From Nymphaea colorata (Eukaryota > Streptophyta > Magnoliopsida > Nymphaeales > Nymphaeaceae), in the NCBI RefSeq assembly GCF_008831285.2, contig NC_045149.1, forward strand, positions 5,571,500 to 5,635,499: 64,000 nucleotides of DNA. The letters are read 5' to 3'. Positions 11,601 through 23,100 of the stretch are shown piece by piece. The notes below the pieces were generated by a model, which was given only the letters and a program-made list of their open reading frames with translations, was not told where the DNA came from and made no database searches. How positions within the stretch are numbered: position 1 is the stretch's first letter; each line of letters begins with the position of its first letter. A program made the translations under genes and the position numbers.

Positions 11601-14600
11601 CTGGGGGGCAAGGTTCAACTTGAAGTAGGTTCATACCTAGACGTAGGGTTTGGCTGGACTTAGCTGGGTTTTATTTTAGGAAATCAGGTTCAAGTGGTTC
11701 TAAAGTGGGCTTTGACTGGGTGCAATCCTATTGGGTTCATGTCAACTTGTATGAAAAGTGCTAACTTAAGTTTATGTGATTCCTAAACTAGGTTCATGAA
11801 GAAATATGCACATAGTTGGCAAAAGACCAAAAATGCCCCTAGCATGGAAATTGAGCTTAGTGGGTCGTATTGGCAGGCTGCATAAGAAGGTGCAAAGATA
11901 ACAAGGAGGCAAACTTGTAAAACTTGATGAAAAATTACTTCCTTTCCCCCACCAAAACTCATTTTTTCAAAATTTATAACATGACCCATTTTTAGTGATG
12001 TGCAAGGGCAAACCAAGAACTTTCAATCTGGGTCACGTCAATCAAATTTGAAGCTGGAAATACTCTACCAAAAAGAATTTGATCACAATGGTGTGAAGAA
12101 ATTGAGAGAATGATTTCTGGATTTATCAGAATTTAGCTTGAAAGAATGAGCTGCACTGAAGTGAGATGTCTAGAACTTAGCAAATCTAGAGAATGGAAAA
12201 TGATTTCAAATCTATATGATTGAACTAATACTAAAGTCTAAAATACATAGTTCTAAAAAATGTGATCTTAGCTCGTTGTGAGCTGACGTCTGATTGGGAG
12301 AATTTTAGCTCAGACCTGCCAAAGAATGGGTGAGAGTCACTCTGATTTTAGGACATTGCTCAAGAACTCAAATATGAATCTTAGAAATCAAAGTAACTCT
12401 AGATATACTTTGTGGATACCAAGGAGAATATATGTTGAGCACGGTCAAGTTTGACATGATTTTAGTTGTCCAGAAAAGATAGGTGAGTAGTTTCAATGAG
12501 CTGACCAGGTTAAACTGAACTAAATATGAGTTAAGGAAACCTTTGCAAGCCAACTCTAATGACTCTTGAAGTCGTGTAAAGGTGAGAAATGTGCTAATTG
12601 ATTAAATGTTAGGCAATTCATAGAGTTTTGTGAAAATCCCCAGTTTCAAGGTCAAAATGACAGGTCATAGAGATAAAATGGTCATTTTTGGCAATAGCAG
12701 TCTAGATAATCCTAGTTTAGGTGTTCAATGCTATAATAAAATGTTATTGCTTGTTTTAATGACAACCCATGTTCTTGAAATCTAAGTTTGAAATCTCCTT
12801 GTAAAACTGTAAAAATGGTCTTTTAGACTTGTGCAAATTTGGGTGTTTACACCAGGTCAAGGTTGAACCTTAGCTTAGCTTTGCTAAAGTAGAACTGAAC
12901 CCATCTGAACTATGCATAGTCTGACAAGCATCCAGCTGAGTCTAAACCTATATCAAGCCCATGTCCAATGTGTCTTGACCAAGTTTGAACCCACCTAGCC
13001 AAAACAATGTGAGGTCTAAGGTCCACATACAGTCCAGATCTCTTATTCAAATCTTAGTCTAGATTTTAGGTTTGTGATATGCCTGCATAGATCCTGATCT
13101 ATAATTTCAGGTTTCACATCCCAATTTTAGATAATGATCCAAATCTCGATGACAGCAGATAGGGAGCTGTTTGGCGGTAGTAGGCATTAAACCCGGCTGT
13201 AGGCATGAAACCCGTCCTACCAAAGTGTCGCATAGGTTTGTCCCATGTTCTTGTTGTCGTTCAATTCGACTGGGTGCTTCTATGGACACTAAAGAGGACC
13301 TATGGGGAGCTCGCTCAATAGTCTGGCAGGGCTTTAATGATATAGAATGGCAGGTGAATGACTTTAGTGAGTTGATGAGATTAGTTCTGAGCTACGTGAG
13401 CTTTGCGTGCTGACTCTAATGACACCTAAAGACCTAAGAGGGTGAGAATTGTTGCAACTGCTCAATCATTAAGCAATTCTCAAAGTTCTTGGATGAAATT
13501 CCCATTTTGGGTTAAAAATAACAGGGTCATAGGGGCAAAGGGTCATGTTCAAGGTTGCAGCAATATAGGTGATCTTGGTCTAGTTTCTTGGTTCTTGAAT
13601 TTAGTTGTAGAGTTTTTATCTTGATAAATGGATCCTATTATTGAAAACCCACATTCAAAACCTACTTTGAAGATTAATTCAAAATCACATCATAAATGGT
13701 AAAATGAACATTTCAACCTGTGAAAAGGTTGAGGTGTTTGAAAGAGTCGAGGATATAGGTAGGGATGATGCAGGTACTGATAGCTCGAGGGCCGAACCTT
13801 GAGTCTTGAAAAATTTTCATCATATCCTATTAATGATCAGTGGGACCTTGAATCAAGCCCTGTAGCAAATGGGGGCCAAGGTGTGAGCTTAATTCACAGT
13901 CCATGCATGTGAGGACCGGTCTTAGCATGCCTCAGAGCAAAATGGGGTACTGTTAGGATCATATTTTGGTCTGGGTGGTTTTTGGGTCACGCATCTGGAT
14001 GTGGGCAAGTGCTTAGGGTCAAGTTCAGGATAAACATGAACTTCACTCACTATAGGTGGCTTCTGGAACAAACTACTTTTCGCAAAATCAAATTTTGATT
14101 AAAATTGAGTGAGAAGTGAATGAATCCGTATTGAAAATCTTGTTTTAACCTATGTTTTGTGTTTTTTGGTTGAAGAACTCCTTAGAAATGTAGTCATGTA
14201 TTGAAAATCTGAGAGGGGTTCACCACTCTCTAAGAACTGTAAAAAGGGACGTCCCTCTCCCCTCTAGCCATCCATATCCTTTGAGAAATTCTACTTAAGT
14301 GCTTGGAAAAACTCACGAAAGAAAGTAAATTGTATATGCTCTCTAGACCTGAGTCTAGACTTGATTTGAGTCACTACAGTTGGAAATTGAGCTGGCTGAC
14401 TAAGACCAAAAGGAGCCAGTTAGAATTGTGGTCAGAGTCAGGAGCAGAGGTAGAAGACATGTAAAATTTCTTCATCTGCTTTCTTTATGGAGAAGCCAAC
14501 CCCCCATTAGGTTCACTCAATGTCTAAACCGAAACCAAACATTGAGCCACTACTTGAATCCAATGCCTAAAACCATACTAGGATTGTTACTAACTTGTTC

Positions 14601-16900
14601 AAGACCTAGGTCTTGGTCAAGTTTGACTAACCTTAATTGATCCTTACCTTAAACCTAAAACCTAGTCAAGGACTCAAGGTGTTTCTACTTTGACTTAGGC
14701 TCACGCCTTGGTCAAATAGGAACCCACCTTGGCCGGCCCTAACCTAAAACCTTGAGTGAACCTAGCCACACCTTGATCGAGCCCTAGTGAGGTCATCTTT
14801 AAGTCTCCAAAACCAAGCCATGTGAACTCCTATTGAATCACGATCAATTACCTTGCTTTTTGAACAAATTGGCTTGAAATTTGAATTTGGGTCTAATCTT
14901 AGGCTGAATATGGATACTGGATTGAACCCTAAACTTGGATATAAATTTTGAACTTAGATCAAGGATCTTACAATTGGATCAAGAAGATTTTGGATCTCAA
15001 ATTTAAACCCTAGTCAAATTTCAAAATGGATCTAGGTCAACCTAATTAAATGTGGATCATAAGTCATTTAATATTAGATCTTGGATTTGATTTAAACCCT
15101 AATAAAACCCTAAATTGGATCTAGATCTACTAAGTTCCAATTTGGATTGTGAATCATGATATTGGATCTTGATATTGGATTTTAGATCTTGGATTTAGAT
15201 CTTAAAAGACTTTGGATTTCTGGTTTTAGATCTTTTAGGTCTAAGTCCTTAAACCCTAGAAACTGAGTTTCATTTATGCTTGAACTTAGTTTTCCATGCA
15301 TCGTATTAGACTTAGGTTTTGTTTGCAAGGATCAATGATGATCATGACATGAACTAAGTTCCTTAATAATGTTACAAATTCATATAACTCCTAAGTTAGA
15401 AGATCAACATAAAGTTCAAAGGTCCAAGTTCAAACCCTAAGACACGTTTAGTTCTACTTCAATAGGTCAAGGCAATAATCAAAATTTAGATTTAGGCCAT
15501 AAACTTAATCCTTGGTCTGATTATCCCTAGTAAAGGTGTTAGGAATGGTTAGACCTTGTATCGATAGGAAAGATCACATCTCTTGGATTCTCCCAAATGA
15601 ATCGTCATATACAAAGTTGAAAAATTTTGCATGTAAACAGAAGTGGTGAGCATGAAGGGACTTGTCACCATTTGACTAAGCTGCATGGCCTAAAATGCTA
15701 TCCCTGGAGCACCATCCAAGCCCGTAAAGCCCCTAGATACCTCCTATGATGATTATGCATACGTTGTGTTTGTGTTTGTACCTAGAACTGAGAGAGACAT
15801 TTCATGCTCACATATATCTAGGATAAACCATAATCTCTCTACTTAGGAGTTGCTTCAATACCATGTTCTTTTCTTGTCTATTTTAACTCCAACCTTAGGC
15901 CCCATTGCATTAGAGTTGACCATTTGTGCATTTTGATCATATATCCAATCTTCCTAAACTCATAGGAGTCTCAAATCATCATGTTGTAGGGTTTGACCTA
16001 TCAACCAACAACTTCTAGAAGGTTGGATGACTAGACCAGCCTACTGGAGGCAAGTATTAAGAATCCAGGCTATTTTTAACTATGCATCTACAACCGTATC
16101 AAGTAGGTGTGCTGTATGAGCATATGTGCACTAATAGTATGTTTAATAAGTTTTTTCCAGCCAAACCCACTTGGTGGGTTTTCTCCTTAAAGTCTAATTC
16201 CAACCAATTTCCCTCCCAAAATGATTTCAGAATCCCCACCAACATTAGACTTAAAGCAAGAACACTAGTTTCCCCACTAATTGGCATTTAAACCTTGTTT
16301 GTTATCGTCCTACCTTAGATCTAGTCCTAAACAAGACTAACCTGCAATGACCTCAAATTTATTGTATCATTAATGAAGACTAACCCCCAAATCTCCCTTA
16401 GTTCATATCAGAAATCCTTCATTCATCTTTAAAACCTAGCTCAAATCATATTTCGAAGGGTATTTCAAAAATAGTCTTCAAGTATTTCAAAAGCCATGCA
16501 TTATACAGTTGTAGATTGCATGCATGCATAACCTCGATGATGAAAAGGTTTTCCAAGGATTCTTTGTATATTTTTTACAACCTTTAGGGTCAATAGGGTT
16601 TTTTAAATTCTGCATTTCCCCATAACTTAGATATCATGTGATGCCTTTTAAAACAAGCATATTGGAAAAGTTAATTTATGCATTCATATAGGTAGTCTTA
16701 GATTTATATTTAAGCAATTAGCAATACTTAGACATAAATTCGACCTGGAGGTTGGTTACCCCTTGTAAAGGTGCTAGAAATGGTTGGACCTTATACAGCC
16801 AAGTCGGCCACTATCTCTCATACATTCCCACTCTTTTTAAAATTGAAAGTAACTTTATCTTTTCAAATTACTTTTACTTTGTGATAAAAAAAATTCTAGT
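8664..16900. other. 8-kb non-coding, degenerate repeat region
   Basis: After the SKIP4 3' UTR (no clear end seen) there is no coding domain on either strand. Open frames are short and unconvincing. The sequence is full of GATCT/GGATC-type words (especially 11,340-11,560 and 14,870-15,250) and has diverged internal duplications. One pair begins near 15,535 and near 16,755 (both read like AAAGGTGTTAGGAATGGTTA). It looks like one or more very old non-coding transposons, but I found no LTR pair, primer site or inverted termini to define a class. Confidence 0.5.
12410..13750. repeat. Diverged direct duplication (about 12,410-12,860 and 13,280-13,750)
   Basis: The two segments can be followed side by side with an offset of about 870 bp: AGGTGAGTAGTTTCAATGAG at 12,481 against AGGTGAATGACTTTAGTGAG at 13,351, and later CAACTCTAATGACTC against TGACTCTAATGACAC. 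Substitutions and small gaps are many, so the duplication is old. Confidence 0.6.
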
Positions 16901-16981
16901 ATAAGCAAGATCCTCCTTCCAAAAATATCACTTAATAGGCAATAGTAAAAAAGGAACAAAATGAAACAGTGTAGTCCTTAC

Positions 16982-17177
16982 CAGCAGCATCACCTAGGCT
17001 TGTTGTGAGGATTTGTATCCCAGATTCATTATATACTAATACAACTCTATGCAATCGGTAGTGTCTCCATTTATAACCATTGTCCATGCTTCCTTTGGAG
17101 CTCCTAGCATATCTTATGTGTGGTTCACCTGTTTGTGCTGGATTGCCTAAATCAAGGGTGATCCATGACATTTCATT
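16982..17177 (-). other. Orphan exon-like segment, function unknown
   Basis: On the minus strand a plausible acceptor (GTCACTAG) opens a frame starting NEMSWITLDLGNP, continuing with IRYARSSKGSMDNGYKWRHY, and closing at a strong donor (GCTG|GTAAGG) after 196 bp. Composition and splice sites look like a real coding exon, unlike the surrounding noise. I do not recognise the family. Neighbouring exons are not evident except possibly the segment at 17543-17651, whose stop codon does not fit an upstream position. It may be a fragment of a broken gene or one exon of a gene with far-off partners. Confidence 0.35.
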
Positions 17178-17542
17178 CTAGTGACACAGTGAATATCCTG
17201 TAACATAATAGTAATTTCAAATTCATTGAATTAGGATGTTGATACATGGCTTCAAATATCAAGGCAACAAATAGCAAGTGTGGTTATGCATGGCCCTTAA
17301 CTGCTACTTTTGGAACTCAGCTAACTTCAAATACTATTGATACACTATAGGCCAGCTGCGCCAGATAGCAAAAAGGGCCATGCACCTATATCCATAAGAA
17401 GATCATAGATGAAAAACTAGTGACAAAGGGCAAGAGACAACAAAAGTAATGTCAGAATGAGAAATTAAAATGAAAATGTTGATGAATCAAAATAATAAAC
17501 AAACAACTTTGAAGACAGACAATAGAAGACCATCAAAGAGGT

Positions 17543-17651
17543 TACCATTCCCTCTCATTGTTCTAGAAAATCAGCAAATGCTTGTCCAATTTTTCCTCAG
17601 ATCCTTCCAGTTCTAGGGCTTCCTCATCCAACTCATCCCCATCATCACAAG
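17543..17651 (-). pseudogene. Acidic C-terminal exon-like segment, possibly frameshifted
   Basis: On the minus strand a good acceptor (polypyrimidine tract, then TTGCAG) opens CDDGDELDEEALELEGSEEK. After a run of five A the frame runs LDKHLLIF and stops. The neighbouring frame after the same A run is open for about a dozen residues to a later stop at about 17543. A one-base slip in the A run (mutation or sequencing error) would explain this. I cannot name the protein. Confidence 0.3.
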
Positions 17652-18995
17652 CTGCAATGATGGGAAGAAAAAGAAAAGACAAAGGAAGCTGTTTTGGAGC
17701 TTAAAGAACTTGAATGGGGATAGGAATGAGGAAATCTCCAAAAAGATGATTCTGGTTGCAGCCAACAATTCAGATAAGGGATGCAAAAAAGAAAAAAACC
17801 AGCAGCTAAGGATGTGAGATACCTAACAAACACACCAAATGGAAATGAAGAACACAATATTGGGACATGCTATTACCAAAAAGTCATTGTACATACTATT
17901 TCTCCTACTCTCCCCCACAATCATTGTTCTTCCTCTTATCTTGCAAAACCACAAATTGATTATCTTTTCCTCCATCTCCTCACCCTCACCATAATAATTT
18001 TTCTTGTCTTGCACAAACTCATTTTCATCACTCTCATCTTCATAATTCTTATCCTCATCTTTCATATACAAAACGTAATTGCCTATTTTATTGTATTTTC
18101 GTTCATCTTCTCTTCATATGTCCTTTCATTTAGCTTTCTTCTGTCCATGCAAAAGGCTTTTATCATCACAACTCTCTTTAACCCCTTTAAGAATTTCTTT
18201 AAACAACACTACGCAACAAACAACTCTTGCTTTTGCCCACTAGCTCTGAGGAGTGGTTGAATAGTTCCTCGTTGGTGGATATCGACAATGACTACACCAC
18301 TTCTGGTTGCATTTCAACAATTGATCATATGTACTGAACTGGCGGTCAGGGGATAGTATTGTGGGTTGTTAATCACCAATGGTGGAGGGCATGTGTGCTA
18401 CTTTGTTTGCTTTGAAGCCTCATTCATGGATGAAATTTGCTTCTGCTTTAGGGGTTGTTGTGATGCATTAATAACAGGCAATAGGGAGCATGTCTCCTCT
18501 TCTGCCTGCTTCTAAATCTCATTTATTGATGAAATATACATGGCCTGCTCAAGGGTTTTTATGAGTCTAGCAATTTCCAACAACAGAGAGTACCATTGCT
18601 TCTTTGTCTACTTTTGATTCTCATCAACCACAAGGGGTTGGTGTGAGTCAGTCACTACTCGCAACGGGAGCACCACTACTCAAATGCTTAGTCCATCATA
18701 GAACACCTATACTTCTAAGGATGTGGGTGCCTTGCCGTAGACTTTCAGATATGGCTGATAGTATTAGTAGGTGTTTCATAATTGTGATAGGTGCACTAAT
18801 CATGTTCATCAAGAATGCATACACCTTCTTCTTTGAAAAGAAGCTTCCTTGGTGTTGTTTGTTTTGTAGGATTCTTCTTTGTTTTGGTTGACTAAGGATG
18901 AGCTATCATATCTTTTAACCCTCTTGTTGGCACCATGATGATAAATCAATAAGAATCAAGAAGCAGATGGTGAGCAAGAAAAGGAATCAAGATTA
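17652..18995. other. No gene recognised
   Basis: Open frames on both strands around 17.8-18.3 kb are low-complexity (alternately Ile/Leu/Phe-rich and Asp/Glu/Lys-rich as antisense images of one another). Nothing else is supported. Confidence 0.4.
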
Positions 18996-19315
18996 TAGGG
19001 GTGGGCATCGGGCCGGGCCGGGCCGGGCTGGCCCAATATCTGAAACCCGGGCCTGGGCCTGGCCCGGCCCGGTTATAATAAAATAATTTTTTAATTAGAA
19101 AATATATTTTTTGGTAATAAATATATATTATTAAAATAAAAAAATTAAAAAGTATTTTTTAAACCTTAACGGGCCGGGGGCTCAGGCTGACCCGGGCCAG
19201 GTTTTTCCCGGTGGACCCGGGCCCAAACCGGGCCGGGTTTTTCCCAATGGACCCTGGCCCGAAGCGGGCCCGGACTCGGGCCCCTGCCAGCAGCCCGGCC
19301 GGAGGTCCAGCCCTA
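18996..19315. mobile_element. hAT-like miniature element with GC-rich ends
   Basis: The left terminus TAGGGGTGGGC and right terminus (minus strand TAGGGCTGGAC) are near-matching inverted repeats. GC-rich GGGCC/CCGGG arrays at both ends enclose a very AT-rich core. The octamer AATCAAGA occurs at 18985-18992 and 19315-19322, near the ends but not exactly abutting. A second member of the family is at 36340-36951. There is no coding capacity, so it would need a transposase supplied from elsewhere. Confidence 0.7.
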
Positions 19316-20142
19316 ATCAAGAAGCAAAAGACACAAATATTTCACAACTTATTGACAGAACACATAATTTTCACTAGAAGTTTTTCTTCATAAGATTTTT
19401 CACAGCATGTTCATCGGAAGTTATGGTTTAACACAAAATTGGTATGTTAGATATTTCATCCTACTACCCAACAAGAAGGCCAAACCCTTACCCTCCTTCC
19501 CATCTCCCTTAGGTACTAGGCTTGATTTCAATGCCTCCCTAGGAAGTGCTCCATTATACTTCAACTTTTCAACTCGCATATTGATGCCTTCTTTTTTGTA
19601 GTATAAGAAGTTGACGCCCCAAAAACTCGAGAAAAAACTTGCTGCCCACCAGTCTTCCTCCCATCAGTTGCACCAACCTCGTTGAAGATTGTGGTTTAAC
19701 ATTAACTTTTTTTTTCAAAGAATTCACTTACATCATTCATGGGAAGCTCTTAATTCACCATGAGACAAAGAAACCCCAATAGAGCAACAAGAATTGGTAT
19801 AGAAGAGAAAAGTCACGAGGATTCAAATTCGAAGAGTTGGTGGTGAACGCCTAATTGCAATAATTCGAGTTTGAGGGTCAGGGTCGAATGATCCTTCCAT
19901 ATTTTAGACTGTTTAGGCGAGAAGGGCAGGGTTGTCCATAGGTGAGACGGGCATGTGGCGTCAGTTTGGCTCCTTTATATTTGGTTTTACTGATTACGCC
20001 ATACGACCTTCCTGTTTAGTCTGAGTTGCTAACGTGCAACGTGCGGCGTTTTGCCTCTCACACGCCGCCTTATTATCTATCCCCAACGGCTGCATAGTTT
20101 GAAGAGAGACGGAGTGAGGGGGAGGGACAGTGAGAGGGGGGA
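19316..20142 (+). promoter_or_regulatory. GCP1 upstream region, possible TATA-like box
   Basis: CTTTATATTTGG at about 19973-19984 lies about 160 bp before the GCP1 start and is the best TATA candidate. No other motif is supported, and no gene is seen in 19,316-19,970. Confidence 0.25.
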
Positions 20143-23100
20143 ATGGCTTCCCTTGGCCGGGCATTTCGTTTGCCTCTTCCACTCTGTAAAACCGTGATGC
20201 ACCGTTCGTTTCCACTCCACCGTGCTGTCTTTAAGGCCGATCTCTCTGCGCCTCATCGTTTCCGCCTCTTTCATTCGCTGGACCACGGGTTCGACGCTTC
20301 TCAGCATCATGAACAGGAGAGTTTGGCAATTCTGGGAATTGAAACAAGCTGCGATGACACCGCTGCTGCTGTTGTTAAGTTCATCTCCTTGGTTTTCACC
20401 TTTTTTCCTTTTGGCCAGTAATTTGGTCTGCATTTTCTTCCAATAGTTCGCTTTTTTTATTGATGTTGGAGCTTAGTCATTCTTGGCGTTCTTTCTTCTT
20501 ATATATCTCATTCCTCGTTCTTAGGTTACTGGCGATGGCAAGATTCTAAGCCAAGTGGTGTCGTCTCAGGTAATTCACTGTCTCCCTTCACATGATTGAT
20601 ACTCAAGGGCACACATACACACAGGTTACCACCATAAATTATGACGGTAAACCCGTCAATTACGTGAATTTTATCTATAAAAATTAACTTTAGTTCTTGT
20701 TTAAAAGGATGTATTTATGTCGTCATGCATTACACCATTGTGGAAGCACCCAAATGGATAAGGAGCTGTTCCTTTTTCTGTGTATCAAAACGTGTTTTTC
20801 TAATAATCACAAAACTAATGGCTGATAAAAAGTTTTGTAGTAAAAAATTCAATGCCTTTCATTAAAAAAAACCTTTAATTACGTTATGTTTTATATTAAA
20901 AATCAATATTTTCAGAAAAACAACTTAAAAAATCACGTTTTGTATTAAGTGTTCATAAACAATATTAGGATATCCATATTTTTTTTAGCATATCTTTCAA
21001 CAACAATTTAAGTGGTGTCGAAGACTGCAAAGTGGTTTGTCTATTCTCCCCTTTTCCCTTTTTGTCTAACCAAAAAGGAGCAATGGAGGACTTGCGCCTT
21101 AGCCTCTCCCTGCTCGTGATTTGATAGAAAAAAGAGTGACTCCTTTCCTGTCAATAAAGCAGAAGTGTCCAGGAAGTGTCAGTGTCCGACGGGGACACTT
21201 CATGCTTGTATTACTATCTACATGGTATCATATACTTTCCTGTATACATAAAGGCATATTGCATACAATTATAAATGTAATCAGTATCTTAAAATAGAAA
21301 AAATGCAAATCAAAGTTTGATGGTTAGAAATTAAACTGTGTTAAATACATTTGAGGTGAAAATCACAGGCTTGGGTTCAAACTCAAAGCATAAGATGTAG
21401 ATGCAACCAAAATGGTTTATTTACTAAATCAAAATTCTATTTCTTCTTTTTCATGTTAGAAAATGAATCCACGGCTCCACACATTGTCAAATTTACATAA
21501 ATTTTTGGATGTTGATTACAGAAGAGCTTCAAAACTTGCTTATGACAGAATCCAAAATTTGTTTCCTAGTACACAAATATATGGGAGCATCTGTAAGGTT
21601 TAATTCACGATTTTCTTAGAAAAAAACAAAGAAAAGAAATGCATTTCTATTCATTATTTTGGTACCTTTACTCACAGACTTACAAGTTCAGATGCTGCGG
21701 TATTCTATCTTTCTCATCCTCTATGCTGAATACATAAGCACTGTTGTCTGATTTTTTTTTAACTGCTTGATAAGCTTTTTGCTTAGATTGTGAATTGTGA
21801 TAGTTAGGCTTGTTTAGGTCCAAACTTTCTGGATTCTGATTCGGAATACTTATGTATGATATTATTTGATCTAATTTCTGGAACCTCCACAAGGTCAAAC
21901 TTTAGTGATGTTTCTTCTTGTTTTACGCATTTTCTCCTCAAGATGTTTTGATGGTCCATCCATAAGGGTACACATACATGACATATGCCCTGAAAGTTTG
22001 AATGGTAATGATGTTTTCAAATTCATAAAATGGAGCATCATCACCAGGTGTCTTAGGCTTTGAGTAGTTTATAACTTTATATAGCCAATAGGACTTAATG
22101 GCACTACAATTCTAGAGATATTTAGAACAAAAGAATCACTTACAATCGAATTCCGAACACCAGATGTTCTCATACTTTATGTATGAAATATTTGATTCCT
22201 TTTTGTACATGTGAAAATTTAACTGGAAAAGAGACGGAAATATAGACATCAATGCTCATACGAAATCACCATTTTAGGGATGGAGAAAATTTGGACTTAG
22301 CAGAAAGAGTCTCATACTTTTGAAGATTTCTGTTATTTCTACAATGGGAAAAAATGACAATTCTCCCACCCCCTTTTCTTCCATCACTTCCTACTTTCAA
22401 ACAGGCCCTTAGTATATCTTTTTTCCTAGAAAAATACAAATTTTGAAATGCAAGTTTTCTTAATTTCCTATCACTTTGAAGATGTTTCTATGATATTTTT
22501 GGACCATATTTTTCCTTTTGATTTCTGAAATCTTGGGTGAGTTCTTACAAACTCTTTGTTATAACCATCACAGTCTGTTTCTCTAGGCAGACCTACTTGC
22601 ACGGTATGGAGGTGTTGCACCAAAAATGGCAGAAGAAGCACACAAGCAAGTTATTGATGAGGTCAGTTTTACCACTTAAGAATTAATCTGGTTAGATTTA
22701 CTTGGACTTTATCTACTTTGCATTTTGGCAGCAGTTCCCATCTTGGCCAATTTCTGCAGGTTATTCAGCAGGCACTTGGTGGTGCAAATTTGACAGAAAG
22801 AGACCTATCTGCCATCGCTGTTACAATCGGTCCTGGTCTAAGCCTCTGCCTACGAGGTAGTTGACTTTGTAACATCCACTTACTGCTATTTGAATGACAG
22901 TTTGGATCCCTTAACATTCTTTTTCCGGTTAAAGTATTTTTTTTATAAGGATATATAAATTTTTCTACACTGTTAGCAACCTGGCTACAGTTTGCAGCTA
23001 AGGTTTACGCTATGCACAGTTCAGGTCAGGAGCTGTGAAAACGTGTATTCTTTTTTTTTTTTTTTTTTTTTAGTTTATTCTTTCTTACTTAGATATGTAA

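Noticed and set aside
17781-18260. 159-codon plus-strand frame, rich in Ile/Leu/Phe, that looks membrane-like
   Set aside because: The opposite strand is rich in Asp/Glu/Lys in the same place; both are effects of low-complexity sequence, and no start or splice context supports a gene.
21330-21400. B-box-like GGTTCAAACTC, considered as a SINE or tRNA relic
   Set aside because: No matching A box at the right distance and no cloverleaf.
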